A stretch of 32,527 bases of DNA, taken from the NCBI GenBank assembly GCA_025055235.1, contig JANWYN010000033.1:1-32527 (forward strand). The letters run 5' to 3'. A program made the position numbers and the translations under genes. This DNA comes from Candidatus Roseilinea sp. (GTDB taxonomy: Bacteria; Chloroflexota; Anaerolineae; J036; Brachytrichaceae). Position 1 is the stretch's first letter. Each line of letters starts with the position of its first letter. A model generated the notes under the pieces. It was not told where the DNA came from and ran no database searches. It saw nothing but the letters and a program-made list of their open reading frames with translations. Positions 1 to 8,506 of the stretch are shown here, in pieces.

Positions 1-1
1 C

Positions 2-1396
2 TGGCGCGCTGCCAGCTACGATCACTACGACGGCCTGACCTGGCGCAACACCATCGAGACGGCGACCAACGCTCAGCCGTTCGACGCCAACATTCCGTTG
101 GCCGGATACGCCGAGCGCACGCCGGTGCAGGCCGAGTTCACTCTCTATCGCGGCACCGATAGCATCTACGCGCCGTCACAACCGCTGCGCGCCAGCGTCG
201 GCGCACAGGCGCTCTTCGAGCAGGTGAGCAGGGACGCTGTGGCCCTAGTTCAACTCAGGCTGCCTGTGCCCTTGCTCGACGGAAACCGTTACGCCGCCGT
301 CGGCTCGGTGAGCATCGCGAACGTTGAGCAGTTGCGCGCAGCGTCGCCGGACTACCCGGCTTGGACCGGTCGCTACCTGCAATTGCCGCCGCAGGTGCCC
401 GCGCGCGTGTTCGACCTGGCGCGCAACATCACGGCGCTCGCGCCGACGGCGTTCGACAAAGCCGTGGCCATCGAGCGTTGGCTGCGGGACAACATCGCCT
501 ACGACGAACAACTGCCTGCGCCGCCGCCCGGCGTCGAGGCCAGCGACTACGTCCTCTTCGACGTCCGGCGCGCCTACTGCAACTATTACGCGACGGCGAT
601 GGTGACCATGCTGCGTTCGCTGGGCATCCCCTCGCGCGTGGCGGTCGGCTATGCACAGGGCGAGCTGTCGCTCGACCCCAACATCCCCGATCGCGCGCTC
701 TACCACGTCAAGGGCGACGACAGCCACATGTGGGTGGAAGTGTTCTTCCCCGGCTACGGCTGGGTGGAGTTCGAGCCGACCGCCGGCCAGCCGCCCATCG
801 AGCGATTCGAACCGCAGGCCGAAGCTACGCCGACCCCGGCGCCGACGCTGCCGCCGCCTACGCCCACGCCGCAGCCCGGTGGGACGGAAGAGGCACAAGC
901 CGCCACACCCACGCCGGAGCCGCAGCCTGCACAGCCCGACGCGCCGGCTAATCCGCCGCCTGCGACGAACCCCGAAGCCGGCAGCTTGTCCGAAACGCTC
1001 GACCGGCTGCGCAACAGTTGGCTGCCCTACCTGCTGCTGATCCCGCTGCTCATCGCCGCAGCGCTAGGCGCGCTGCGCTATCTCGAAGGCGCGGGGTTGG
1101 GCAAGCTGCCGGCGGTCGAGCGCGCGTATGCCCTGATCACCCGCTACGCCGGCTGGCTGGGCATCGGCAAGCAGCGCCAGTTCACGCCCTACGAGCAAGC
1201 CGAGGCGCTGGCGCAGCGCGCGCCGCAAGCGCAAGCGCCGGTGCAACGCATCACCGACCTCTACGTGCGCAAGCGCTTCGCGCCGCCGAAGGACGTTCGC
1301 AGCCAGGGCGATGACACGGAAGCGTTGTCGGCCTGGGCGCAGGCGCGCAGCTACCTGCGCCGGGCGCTGCTGCAGACTAGGTTCAGGCAAAAGTAG
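2..1396 (+). CDS. Membrane-anchored transglutaminase-like protein (TgpA type), 5' end outside window
   Basis: The frame is open from base 2, so the gene begins upstream. The visible 464 codons hold a transglutaminase core: the catalytic Cys is in RAYCNYYATAM (codon 578-580), the His in DSHMWVEVF (725-727), and the third acidic position is in WVEFEPT. A Pro/Thr-rich linker (about 810-970), one membrane segment (WLPYLLLIPLLIAAALGAL, about 1018-1075) and a charged C-terminal domain resembling DUF4129 follow. This order is typical of the C-terminal half of TgpA/DUF3488 proteins, which carry N-terminal membrane helices and face their substrate outside the cytoplasm. The substrate is unknown. A TTG at 98 is not a plausible start, because conserved-looking coding sequence continues upstream of it. 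Confidence 0.85.
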   Translation, partial: WRAASYDHYDGLTWRNTIETATNAQPFDANIPLAGYAERTPVQAEFTLYRGTDSIYAPSQPLRASVGAQALFEQVSRDAVALVQLRLPVPLLDGNRYAAVGSVSIANVEQLRAASPDYPAWTGRYLQLPPQVPARVFDLARNITALAPTAFDKAVAIERWLRDNIAYDEQLPAPPPGVEASDYVLFDVRRAYCNYYATAMVTMLRSLGIPSRVAVGYAQGELSLDPNIPDRALYHVKGDDSHMWVEVFFPGYGWVEFEPTAGQPPIERFEPQAEATPTPAPTLPPPTPTPQPGGTEEAQAATPTPEPQPAQPDAPANPPPATNPEAGSLSETLDRLRNSWLPYLLLIPLLIAAALGALRYLEGAGLGKLPAVERAYALITRYAGWLGIGKQRQFTPYEQAEALAQRAPQAQAPVQRITDLYVRKRFAPPKDVRSQGDDTEALSAWAQARSYLRRALLQTRFRQK

Positions 1397-1423
1397 AGAC
1401 ACGCTAGAGCGCATCTCTGCCAT

Positions 1424-2701
1424 TTACGCAATCTCCACCACCCGCCCGCCCTTGCGCGCATCCTCTGCTGCGAACGCGAGCAGGTGGCTCTCTAACGACA
1501 CACGCGCCGTGGTCTGGTGCTTCGTGCGTTCGCCGTTCAACGCCTTCACAAAGTCGCGCATCAGCCCGAAGTCACCGCCGCCATGCCCGCTGCCGTCGCC
1601 GGTCGGATGGATTACCTCTTCCTTCAGGCTGCCGTGGTCTACGATGCGGATGGTATACGGCCGGCCCTCGCTGAAGTCGCCATAGAGCGTGGCACGCGTG
1701 CCGTCCCAGCGCACCGTCCGGCCCTCGCGGTCGCTGTGGCCGTGCATGGTGAAGGTGCACGTCGCGCCGCCCTCGAACTCCAGGTTGAGCGTTTGGTGAT
1801 CCACCACATCGTTGTCGCAGCGATACACGCAGCGACCATAAGGGCTCGTCTTCAGCTTCTCCCAGCGCTCTTCCGGCAGCGTGTTGAACATGTCGGCAGC
1901 AGTGAGCATGAAGCCATGCGCCTCGAACGGCTCCAGCTTCGAGCGCTGATGGATGTCGGCGCCATACAGGCGCGGCGCGTACCAGGGGCAGGTCGCCTCA
2001 ATGGGGCAGCCGTCGGTGCAAAAGGCCGGCGCGCCTTCGGGCGCATTCTCATGACGATAGTGCATTAGCGAGCCGAACGATGAAAGCCGCGTCACGCGCT
2101 GGCCCATCACCCAGACCAGGATGTCAAGGTCGTGGCAGCACTTGGCGAGGATCATCGGCGCAGAGAGCGCCTCGTTGCGCCAGTTGCCGCGCACGAAGCT
2201 GTGGCTCATGTGCCAATAGCTCACGTTCTCGCGATGGTCAATCGTCACGATGCGCCCCAGCCGGCCGCTGTTCACGATGTCGTATAACGCCGTGAAGAAG
2301 GCCGTATAGCGCAACACATGACAGATCTGCAGCACGCGCCCCAGGCACTCGGCGGCTTCCACCAGTTCTACGCATTCGTCGCGGGTGGGCGCGATGGGCT
2401 TCTCCAGCAACACGTCGTAGCCAGCGCGCAGCAGCGCCAGCGTGCTGGCACGGTGCATGCGATCCTGCGTGCAGTTCACCGCCGCGCGCGCCAGTTGCGG
2501 GCGCGCGGTCAGCTCTTCCCACGAGGCAAACTGCATCTCGGCGGGAATGTCGTGATACGACGCGAAGCGCGCCCGGCGCTCGGCGTCCGGCTCGGCCACG
2601 GCGATGAACTGAATCTCCTCCGGATGCTGTAAGGCATACGGGCCATAGGCCCAGGTCGCGCGGTTGCCCGCGCCGATCATAACGGCTTCGATGGGTGACA
2701 G
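1424..2701 (-). CDS. Gfo/Idh/MocA family NAD(P)-dependent oxidoreductase
   Basis: Expected to oxidise or reduce a sugar, inositol or related polyol with NAD(P). The Rossmann motif AVMIGAGNR lies at the N-terminus and the family lysine in EKPIAPTRDE about 100 residues later. A Cys-containing insert (CTDGCPIEATCPWYAP) occurs in the middle and a substrate domain follows. A strong Shine-Dalgarno (GAGGAGG on the minus strand, about 2708-2714) lies 6 nt before CTG at 2701-2699. That start leaves the first beta strand complete (LSPIEAVMIGAG). The first in-frame ATG (2680) is about 27 nt from the ribosome site and would cut the strand, and TTG at 2737 places the ribosome site inside the gene. About 425 aa from CTG, normal for the family. 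Substrate not determinable. Confidence 0.85.
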   Translation of the reverse strand: MSPIEAVMIGAGNRATWAYGPYALQHPEEIQFIAVAEPDAERRARFASYHDIPAEMQFASWEELTARPQLARAAVNCTQDRMHRASTLALLRAGYDVLLEKPIAPTRDECVELVEAAECLGRVLQICHVLRYTAFFTALYDIVNSGRLGRIVTIDHRENVSYWHMSHSFVRGNWRNEALSAPMILAKCCHDLDILVWVMGQRVTRLSSFGSLMHYRHENAPEGAPAFCTDGCPIEATCPWYAPRLYGADIHQRSKLEPFEAHGFMLTAADMFNTLPEERWEKLKTSPYGRCVYRCDNDVVDHQTLNLEFEGGATCTFTMHGHSDREGRTVRWDGTRATLYGDFSEGRPYTIRIVDHGSLKEEVIHPTGDGSGHGGGDFGLMRDFVKALNGERTKHQTTARVSLESHLLAFAAEDARKGGRVVEIA

Positions 2702-3220
2702 GGTAATCCTCCTCGTATTGCGTATACAGTGCCTCAAGAAAGCTCAAAGCGGAGCGTTAGTCCCGTTGATTTTACGGGAGCTGCGCTCCCTCCAAAGCAG
2801 TTTCGTGAAGTAATTGCGTATCCCGTTGTCAGTAGATGGTGATCGGTAGATGAACTCTATATCGCGCGACCAGCGTCGCCGTGGCGGTGTTGCCCACGCC
2901 GCTGTTCACCGAACTTACGGCCACCGCCGTATTCGCCGCTTGAACAGGAGCGACGACATCGTCTTTCGCGCCGAACGGCACGCAAGCAGTGATCCTACCG
3001 TTGGCGGGGTTGTTGATGGCGATCGTTGCAATAGGCTTGCTCTTAGCGAATTGGCCGTTGATGATAAAGTGCTATCTCACTTTTCACCTTAAAACTCGAT
3101 TATCTACGAGTACGTCATGTCTGATTCCCAAAAGCCACTCGGTATATCTGTGACGTAGGTTCGCAGAGTATCGTTGAATCCCGCGACCGCTCCACCACGA
3201 TCACGATAAGGAAGGTGGAC
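2702..3220. other. Gene-poor lower-GC stretch with relict sequence
   Basis: No intact gene is visible. GC is lower than in the flanking genes. A small perfect hairpin (GGGAGC, TGC loop, GCTCCC) lies near 2778-2792. The only recognisable content is the DUF11-like relict at 2829-3071 and the ribosome site (GGAAGGTGG) of the broken regulator starting at 3221. Confidence 0.5.
2829..3071 (-). pseudogene. Relict C-terminal fragment of a DUF11-type secreted protein
   Basis: Read on the minus strand, this stretch encodes AVAVSSVNSGVGNTATATL and ends RYRVHLPITIY-stop. This closely matches the C-terminus of the intact protein at 4598-6421 (VAVSSVNGGTGNTATATL, then RYRVKLPIVV). The reading frame runs into a stop (TAG) at 3074-3072 with no start codon, signal peptide or repeats upstream, so only about 80 codons of the tail survive. 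It is a truncated paralogue or a duplication remnant, and it lies in the same orientation as the intact gene 1.5 kb away. Confidence 0.7.
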
Positions 3221-3871
3221 ATGATTCGAGTCATCTTGTTAAGCAACAAACCGATCGTCCTTGAAGGGCTCCGTAACGCGTTGAAGGTTGATGCCGACAT
3301 ACAAGTCGCAGCCGAAATCCAAGACCATTGCTGATCTGCTCCGGCTTGTTGAAACGCATCAACCCAACATTGTAGTGATGGATGCAGTGTTGCCAGATGC
3401 CGATTTCATGAATGCCATTCGCGACGTGTTGGCAAAGCCGAATCCAGCAGAGATTCTGATCTTCAGCCTTGGTGGACGAGCAGAGGTGACTCTCAACGCC
3501 TTCCAAATCGGTGTCCGAGGATACCTTCTGTATTGTGAAGACTTCTCGCTCATAGTTTGTCCGATCTCAGCGAACGTGAACAAGACGTACTGGCCTTACT
3601 GGCGCAAGGCAAGTCGAACAAGATGGCGACTGCGTTACGCATCAGTGAGCACATGGTGCGCACGCATCTGAGAAACATCTACGCCAAACTCAACATCGAG
3701 ACGCGCGGACAGATGATTGCCTGGGCTGCACAACACCTGTCCCGTGACGACGACTTGCATAATAGAACGAATGCCTCATCAGTTTCGACGAGTCGCACAT
3801 CATTCCGAATGAGGGCTAAAGATCATCGCTTTGAGGGTTGTGCCGGCAAGCCCTTTATTGTATGTTTATAG
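3221..3871 (+). pseudogene. Broken NarL/LuxR-type response regulator (two frame changes)
   Basis: A good ribosome site (AAGGAAGGTGG) precedes ATG 3221. Frame 2 gives the start of a receiver domain (MIRVILLSNKPIVLEGLRNA) and stops at a TGA near 3332. The receiver continues in frame 3 (QPNIVVMDAVLPDADFM, with the phosphoacceptor Asp in VVMDAVLP) to about 3540. A LuxR-type helix-turn-helix then resumes in frame 2 (LSEREQDVLALLAQGKSNK, then EHMVRTHLRNIYAKLNIETR). At least two indels are needed. The usual linker of about 40 residues between receiver and HTH is almost absent, which suggests a deletion at the second junction. It cannot make a full regulator unless the sequence contains errors. Confidence 0.8.
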
Positions 3872-3873
3872 AT

Positions 3874-4461
3874 ATGAAGAGCAGACAGCTAATTATTGCA
3901 GCGCAAGTTGTAATACTTGGTCTGCTGCTGGCACTCATCGCTGGCAACCTGAGCAGAATCAAGGGTTTCGCTCAGCAGTTGGCTTCTCCTGCGCAAAATC
4001 GCCGATCTGTCTCTCTCTTTCTAGCACGTGATTCCCAAGCAGATCTTGCACAAGTGCTCAGCAAATGGGCTGACAACGGGATACAAGATGCTGTGAGCAT
4101 AGAGGTACTGATGCAGTTGCTCGCCGATGCCAAAGTTGGCGACTCGATGTGGCTAGATGCTGCTGCTTTCCGAGCACTCGACCCGGCATGGTTAAAGTCT
4201 AAGTATCAGTCAGGTGTTACAGTTGTCGCAATTGACGTGCCAATGAGCGAACTGGCGGCAAAAGTAGGCGCTCGCCCGGATGTCGTGGTGTCTGACTTGA
4301 ACTTGTCGTATGCAAAGGGGCGTCCTCAAGTTTCTATGTGTCAAGAGTACACAGACAGTGATGGAGCTTTCGCTACATGCTACACGGATTTCGCCTCAGA
4401 TCTCGGTCTTCTCCCAACAATCCTGCAGCCATCGATTCAGGATGCAGCTAATCCTAAGTGA
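3874..4461 (+). CDS. Unknown protein with N-terminal membrane anchor
   Basis: I do not recognise this protein. From ATG 3874 it is 195 aa. A short basic start (MKSRQ) is followed by a hydrophobic helix (LIIAAQVVILGLLLALIAG), then a soluble part containing LARDSQADLAQVLSKWADNG and SGVTVVAIDVPMSELAAKVG and a late region with two Cys. This suggests a type II anchor with an exported or cytoplasmic-face domain. An upstream ATG at 3862 is equally possible, and no clear ribosome site decides between them. Base use is less GC-rich than in the flanking genes. It follows the broken LuxR regulator by 2 nt and is followed after 18 nt by another short exported ORF, so the three may be remains of one operon. 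Confidence 0.5.
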   Translation: MKSRQLIIAAQVVILGLLLALIAGNLSRIKGFAQQLASPAQNRRSVSLFLARDSQADLAQVLSKWADNGIQDAVSIEVLMQLLADAKVGDSMWLDAAAFRALDPAWLKSKYQSGVTVVAIDVPMSELAAKVGARPDVVVSDLNLSYAKGRPQVSMCQEYTDSDGAFATCYTDFASDLGLLPTILQPSIQDAANPK

Positions 4462-4479
4462 TTCATACAAAGGTGAGAA

Positions 4480-4707
4480 ATGCGAAGATTTCGCATTCTC
4501 AACATCCTGATTGTGTTGGCAGTTACAGCACTTGGAGTTACCGTTGCTCTGCCTGATGGCACAGCTGACGATGGGCAACCCACGAAAGGAAGGCGACCTA
4601 TGTCTGGCGCACCACGATGGGCAGCTTCACTCTGTAGCGCACGACCAGCGTCGCCGTCGCGGTGTTGCCCGTGCCGCCGTTCACCGAACTCACAGCGACA
4701 GCGTTGA
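4480..4707 (+). pseudogene. Truncated signal-peptide ORF running into a convergent gene
   Basis: A plausible ribosome site (AAGGTGAGA) precedes ATG 4480. The first 25 residues (MRRFRILNILIVLAVTALGV and onward) look like a signal peptide. From about 4598 the frame reads antisense through the end of the DUF11-type gene and becomes Arg/Ser/Cys-rich, which is typical shadow sequence. I infer that the 5' end of a small exported protein was cut off when the neighbouring gene arrived or when sequence was deleted. A short peptide may still be made. Confidence 0.35.
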
Positions 4708-6421
4708 CCAGGTCTCCGGCCGCTTCCGGCTTTACCTGCACGGTGATGACACACACCTTGCCTCCTGTGATCGCGCCGTCTGCGATGACGATGTTGCCGC
4801 CGCCGGGCGTCGCGTTGATCGTGGGCGAATTGCATTCCGGCGAAGCAATCGCGCCGCTAGGCGACGCCACCTTCAATCCGGCGGGCAACGCGTTGTTCAA
4901 CCCGACGCCGGTTGCGGCCAAAGCGGCATTGGTGTTGGTGATCGTGTAGCGCAGGGTTGTTACCTTGCCCACTTCGACACTTGCCGGCGAGAAGTCCATG
5001 CTGATCGTCGGCGGAGCCACGCCGCCCGCGAGTTGGATGACGAGCGGCCCACCGTTGGTGCTGGAATTGGAGGAACTGGTGACTCGCCCCAGGGCGTTCG
5101 GTTTGAAGGTGAAGGTGTATCGGCAGCTTCCACCCGGTGGGACGCCTCCGGCGCAGTTCTGCGTCGCGCCGAACTGCGGGTCGAACGGCGCGCCGCCCGC
5201 AAAGTTCGTCAACGTCGTTGGACTGGTATTCGTGATGATGACCACTTGTGGTGGGCTGGTGCTGCCTACCGGCACGTAGCCAAAGTCTAGCGATAATGGC
5301 GAGGCATAAAAGCTGGCGCCCACACCGGTGCCACGTAAGGTGATCACGATCGGCCCGGCGCTGCTAGATGAGTTCGAGGTGGTGGTGAACGTGCCTGCTG
5401 CCGTCGGCGTGAAGCGGAAGACGTACCGGCAGCTCGCGCCGGGCGCTACCCCACCCGCGCAGTTCTGCGTTGCACTGAACTGCGGGTCGAACGGCGCACC
5501 ACCGGCGAAGCTCCCCAGCACGGACGAGCCGGTGTTGGTGATCGTAACCGTCTGCGGTGGGCTGGTGATCCCAATGCCGACCGGCCCGAAGTCCAGGAAC
5601 AGCGGCGTCACCCATTTGTCGTTGGTCAGAGGCACAGAGGGACCAGGAAGCCCTTCGCCCTGCAGCGCGATCACGAATGGCCCGGCGTTGGTGGACGAGT
5701 TCGAGGTGGTCGAGATCGGGCCGGTGGACTTGGGTGAGAAGTTAAAGAAGTATTGACAGCTCGCGCCCGGCGCCACGCCTCCGGCGCAGTTCTGAGACGC
5801 GCCGAACTGTGTGTCGAACGGCGCGCCGCCGGCGAAGTTCGTCAATGTCGTCGCGCCGGTGTTGCGGATGGTGGCGATCTGATTGGGGCTGGTCGTCCCG
5901 CTGACCACGCGATGGAAGTCAAACGACAACGGTGTGACATGCAGGCCGGCGCCTACGCCTGTGCCGCGCAGGGTGATCACGATGTTGCCGGCGTTGGTCG
6001 AGGAGTTGGACGTGGTCGTGAACGTGCCTACTGCTGTAGGCTTGAAGCTGAAGAAATACTTGCAGCTCGCGCCCGGCGCCACGCCTCCGGCGCAATTTTG
6101 CGAGGCCAGGAACTGCGTATCGAGCGGTGCGCCGCCGGCGAAGTTCGTCAATGTCGTCGTCCCGGTGTTGGTGATCGAAACGGTCTGCACCGCGCTGGTG
6201 AACCCGACGCCGACCGGGCCAAAGTCCAGCACCAAGGGCGTCACCCATGCGCTGGCCACGGCGGTGGCGTCGGCAGCGCGAGGTTCAGTTGCGTTCTGGG
6301 CTGTATAGTGCGCGTCGGGCGGCATTGGCTCCTGCGCCAGGCCAGACGTCGCGGAGACGGCGATCACAGCCAGCGATGCGAGCGCAGCAGTCATGCGGCG
6401 CAGACCAAGTGGGTTGCTCAT
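4598..6421 (-). CDS. Secreted repeat protein: four choice-of-anchor-D-like Ig repeats plus a DUF11-like domain
   Basis: 607 aa. A ribosome site (GGAGGG) sits 4 nt before ATG 6421. Residues 1-30 are a signal peptide ending SGLAQ. Four repeats of about 95 residues follow at roughly 59-153, 161-255, 270-364 and 373-467. Each begins with PLxLDFG-like sequence and contains TNTG, FAGGAPFD and QNCAGG(V)xPGxSC. Two conserved Cys per repeat probably form a disulfide. Residues 474-596 resemble a DUF11/CARDB-like beta domain (YTITNTNAALAATGV). There is no LPXTG, PEP-CTERM or membrane segment at the C-terminus (RYRVKLPIVVRQT), so attachment is unclear. Likely a surface or extracellular structural protein; the ligand is unknown. 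A relict of a paralogue lies at 2829-3071. Confidence 0.75.
   Translation of the reverse strand: MSNPLGLRRMTAALASLAVIAVSATSGLAQEPMPPDAHYTAQNATEPRAADATAVASAWVTPLVLDFGPVGVGFTSAVQTVSITNTGTTTLTNFAGGAPLDTQFLASQNCAGGVAPGASCKYFFSFKPTAVGTFTTTSNSSTNAGNIVITLRGTGVGAGLHVTPLSFDFHRVVSGTTSPNQIATIRNTGATTLTNFAGGAPFDTQFGASQNCAGGVAPGASCQYFFNFSPKSTGPISTTSNSSTNAGPFVIALQGEGLPGPSVPLTNDKWVTPLFLDFGPVGIGITSPPQTVTITNTGSSVLGSFAGGAPFDPQFSATQNCAGGVAPGASCRYVFRFTPTAAGTFTTTSNSSSSAGPIVITLRGTGVGASFYASPLSLDFGYVPVGSTSPPQVVIITNTSPTTLTNFAGGAPFDPQFGATQNCAGGVPPGGSCRYTFTFKPNALGRVTSSSNSSTNGGPLVIQLAGGVAPPTISMDFSPASVEVGKVTTLRYTITNTNAALAATGVGLNNALPAGLKVASPSGAIASPECNSPTINATPGGGNIVIADGAITGGKVCVITVQVKPEAAGDLVNAVAVSSVNGGTGNTATATLVVRYRVKLPIVVRQT
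5021..6247 (-). repeat. Four tandem coding repeats, about 310 bp each
   Basis: These encode the four Ig-like repeats of the secreted protein. Spacing between repeats is about 102, 109 and 103 codons. The most conserved DNA is the block encoding FAGGAPFD and the NCAGGVAPGASC segment, which is nearly identical at about 5140, 5450, 5770 and 6080. Such arrays can change copy number by recombination. Confidence 0.8.
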
Positions 6422-6496
6422 CTTGCCCTCCGTGATGGTGACACGAACCAGCGCACGCGCTGATTCGCCACAGCCAATTCTGAGGACACTGTAGCG

Positions 6497-7558
6497 TCAC
6501 ATGGTGAACTTGGCAAACGCATCCACCACCGGCTTGATGTCGTCCATCAGCGGGTAGAGGATCGGGCACGTGACGCCGGCAGCCACATACTCGCGCACCT
6601 TGGCCACGCACTCGTCGCTCGTGCCCACCGCCATCAACATACGCGGCACGTCGTCGGGGATGACCTTGGCCGCGGCAATGTATTCGGCCTCGGTGGCCGG
6701 CCAGCTCATCACGCTCTGCACCTTGGCGATCAGGTCGTCGGGCACACCGCTGGCTTTCATGATGTGCGGCTCGGTAGCCAGGTAATACGCCACCAGCTTC
6801 TTGGCCTCGAAGTAGGCCGCCTTCGGGTCGTCGTCGCTGAGCGAGCACACCAGCAGCTCCGGCCGATCCACCTGATCGAGCGTCTTGCCTGCCTTGGCCG
6901 CGCCTTTGGCAACCAACGCGACCGCGCGCTTGATGTAGTCCACGCTGACCACGTAGTTCAACACCACGCCGTCGCAGATCTCGCCGGCCAGATCGAGCAT
7001 CTTGTCGCCGGTTGCGCCGATATAGATCGGGATGTCGCGCGGGCGCGTGTCGCCGAACACCACGTCGAGCCGGACGCGGTCGAGCTTGACGAACTCGCCC
7101 TGATACGTCACTTCTTCCATCGTAAAGAGTTGGCGAATGGCCTCGACGTATTCGCGCATGGCCTGCAGCGGGCGCTCGCGCTTGACGCCGACGCGCCCGG
7201 CGATCGGCTCCCACCACGCGCCCAGGCCAAGCATGACGCGGCTGGGCGCATCGGGGTCGCCGCTAACCTGCTTGCCCAGCTCCCACATTGTGCTCCAGGT
7301 CGCAGCGATGACGGCCGGGTTGCGCGTCCAGATCGGCAACACCCCGCTGCCAATGCGCAACTTCTTCGTGCGCGTCAGGAACGCGCTCATCATCACGATG
7401 CAGTCGCGGGCCAGGCGCGTATCGGCCTGCCAGATTTCGGCGAAGCCGTTGGCTTCGGCATACTCGGCCATCTCCAGCTCGTAGCCGAGCGGATGCTTAT
7501 CCTGCATGTAGAGGGCGAAGCGAGGCTGCTTAGTGTTCGGTGTGAGGGTGGTTGTCAT
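6497..7558 (-). CDS. LLM-class flavin-dependent oxidoreductase
   Basis: 353 aa from ATG 7558. The TIM-barrel luciferase-like family is recognisable from [50 protein letters not shown] and [19 protein letters not shown]. The pattern resembles F420- or FMN-dependent reductases of the methylene-tetrahydromethanopterin reductase-like subgroup, but cofactor and substrate cannot be fixed from sequence alone. No Shine-Dalgarno precedes the start. Instead TATCAT lies 7 nt upstream, as in a leaderless transcript. An open frame continues upstream to 7825 but passes through the mobile element, so the longer start is rejected. Confidence 0.85.
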   Translation of the reverse strand: MTTTLTPNTKQPRFALYMQDKHPLGYELEMAEYAEANGFAEIWQADTRLARDCIVMMSAFLTRTKKLRIGSGVLPIWTRNPAVIAATWSTMWELGKQVSGDPDAPSRVMLGLGAWWEPIAGRVGVKRERPLQAMREYVEAIRQLFTMEEVTYQGEFVKLDRVRLDVVFGDTRPRDIPIYIGATGDKMLDLAGEICDGVVLNYVVSVDYIKRAVALVAKGAAKAGKTLDQVDRPELLVCSLSDDDPKAAYFEAKKLVAYYLATEPHIMKASGVPDDLIAKVQSVMSWPATEAEYIAAAKVIPDDVPRMLMAVGTSDECVAKVREYVAAGVTCPILYPLMDDIKPVVDAFAKFTM

Positions 7559-7571
7559 GAGGGGAATGATA
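7559..7571 (-). promoter_or_regulatory. Probable leaderless promoter -10 box
   Basis: TATCAT on the minus strand (7571-7566) lies 7 nt before the ATG of the LLM oxidoreductase, and there is no ribosome site. Transcription would begin at or next to the start codon. The call rests on motif and spacing only. Confidence 0.4.
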
Positions 7572-7675
7572 GCCGGAGAGCAAGACCAGTGCAGGTGACG
7601 CAGGAAGAGCCGTTTGACGGCTTCTCCCATCACGACGATCTGATACAGCATCGCCGTGCTTCGCTTGCCATGAAC

Positions 7676-7835
7676 GGGTGCATTCGTCAACAGGGGCAAC
7701 GCGCATGCCGGCAGGGCGCGCTCTGGATTTGGCCCGAATGGGCTACCGCAGCGCGCCATTGCCGATACATCATCGGCGCGGAACGACGTCCGCGCCCTGC
7801 GCGCGACATTTTCGCCCCTATACACGAATGCACCC
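7676..7835. mobile_element. Small palindromic MITE-like element, copy 1
   Basis: A 160-bp non-coding element. The left end starts GGGTGCATTCGT and ends AGGGGC (7676-7697). The right end (7814-7835) is its inverse with 19 of 22 matches. The centre is closed by GCAGGGCGCG (7711-7720) pairing with CGCGCCCTGC (7791-7800) and contains further hairpins, including GGCGCGGA with TCCGCGCC. A 21-nt extension in one loop distinguishes it from copy 2 at 26949-27090. No clear target duplication remains. It has no coding capacity, so any movement would need a transposase in trans. Confidence 0.75.
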
Positions 7836-7889
7836 TTACGGGTATGCGCATCTCAACGCACGTTCAGCAAAATCTGCGAAAGTTGCGGC

Positions 7890-8489
7890 ATGAGGACTGC
7901 TCCTTTGCTGGGAATGCTGGCCGCTGCAGCTGCGCTTGGCGCATGTGCCTTCCCCGCACCCGCGCTCACACCGGAGCCGACCTTCCCCCCGCGCGCGATC
8001 CGCGTTGATTATCCGATCACGCCGCCCGACGTGCCGATGCTGAACCAAGATGGGCAACCGGCCAAGCTGAGCGATTTCCGTGGCCGGCTGGTGCTGATTT
8101 TCTTCAGCAATATCCGGTGTCGCGAGGCATGTGTGGACGCGCTGCCGCAATTCCAGGAGATCAAGCGCGCACTCGGCCCGCGCAGCGCTGAGCTAGCCTT
8201 CGTCATGGTGGGCACCGATCGCTTCGCCGACGGGCCAAGCGCCCTCAAGCAGCACCTCGGCCGCTACGACCCGACGTTCGTCGGGCTGACGGCCGAGCGT
8301 AGCGACATGCGCCAGCTCGCATTGCGCTTTGGCATCCACATGTATGAAAACCGCGACGGCTTGCTTGCCCCGCATGCACCGTTCATCTATCTGCTCGACC
8401 GGCAAGGGCGCCTGCTCTACTTCGTGCAGGACGGTGTGGCAACGTCCGAGATCGTCAGAATCGTGCGCAGCGTGCTAGATGAAGGTTGA
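7890..8489 (+). CDS. SCO1/SenC family copper-binding lipoprotein
   Basis: 199 aa. The N-terminus is a lipoprotein signal with lipobox LGAC (Cys 19). The thioredoxin-like fold shows the SCO copper motif CREAC (CxxxC) in [16 protein letters not shown] and the conserved downstream His in [18 protein letters not shown] proteins load copper into the CuA site of cytochrome c oxidase or reduce its cysteines on the outer face of the membrane. It faces a second SCO gene (8507-9166) that converges on it with 17 nt between stops, and a PCu(A)C chaperone lies beyond, so a copper-delivery role fits. The residues within CxxxC (REA) differ from the common PDVCP form of its neighbour, so the two may differ in partner or redox role. 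Confidence 0.8.
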   Translation: MRTAPLLGMLAAAAALGACAFPAPALTPEPTFPPRAIRVDYPITPPDVPMLNQDGQPAKLSDFRGRLVLIFFSNIRCREACVDALPQFQEIKRALGPRSAELAFVMVGTDRFADGPSALKQHLGRYDPTFVGLTAERSDMRQLALRFGIHMYENRDGLLAPHAPFIYLLDRQGRLLYFVQDGVATSEIVRIVRSVLDEG

Positions 8490-8506
8490 CGTGCGTCCGC
8501 GAAGCC

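Noticed and set aside
3231..3506. Minus-strand ORF opposite the broken response regulator
   Set aside because: No start signal or family; the plus strand shows receiver and LuxR domains across the same bases.
4598..5290. Plus-strand ORFs opposite the secreted repeat protein
   Set aside because: Shadows of the repeat-coding strand; they recur with each repeat and show no independent domain.
6764..8008. Long plus-strand ORF (414 codons) opposite the LLM oxidoreductase
   Set aside because: Composition-driven antisense shadow in high-GC DNA, with His/Ala/Arg-rich sequence and no recognisable fold. It also runs through the mobile element.
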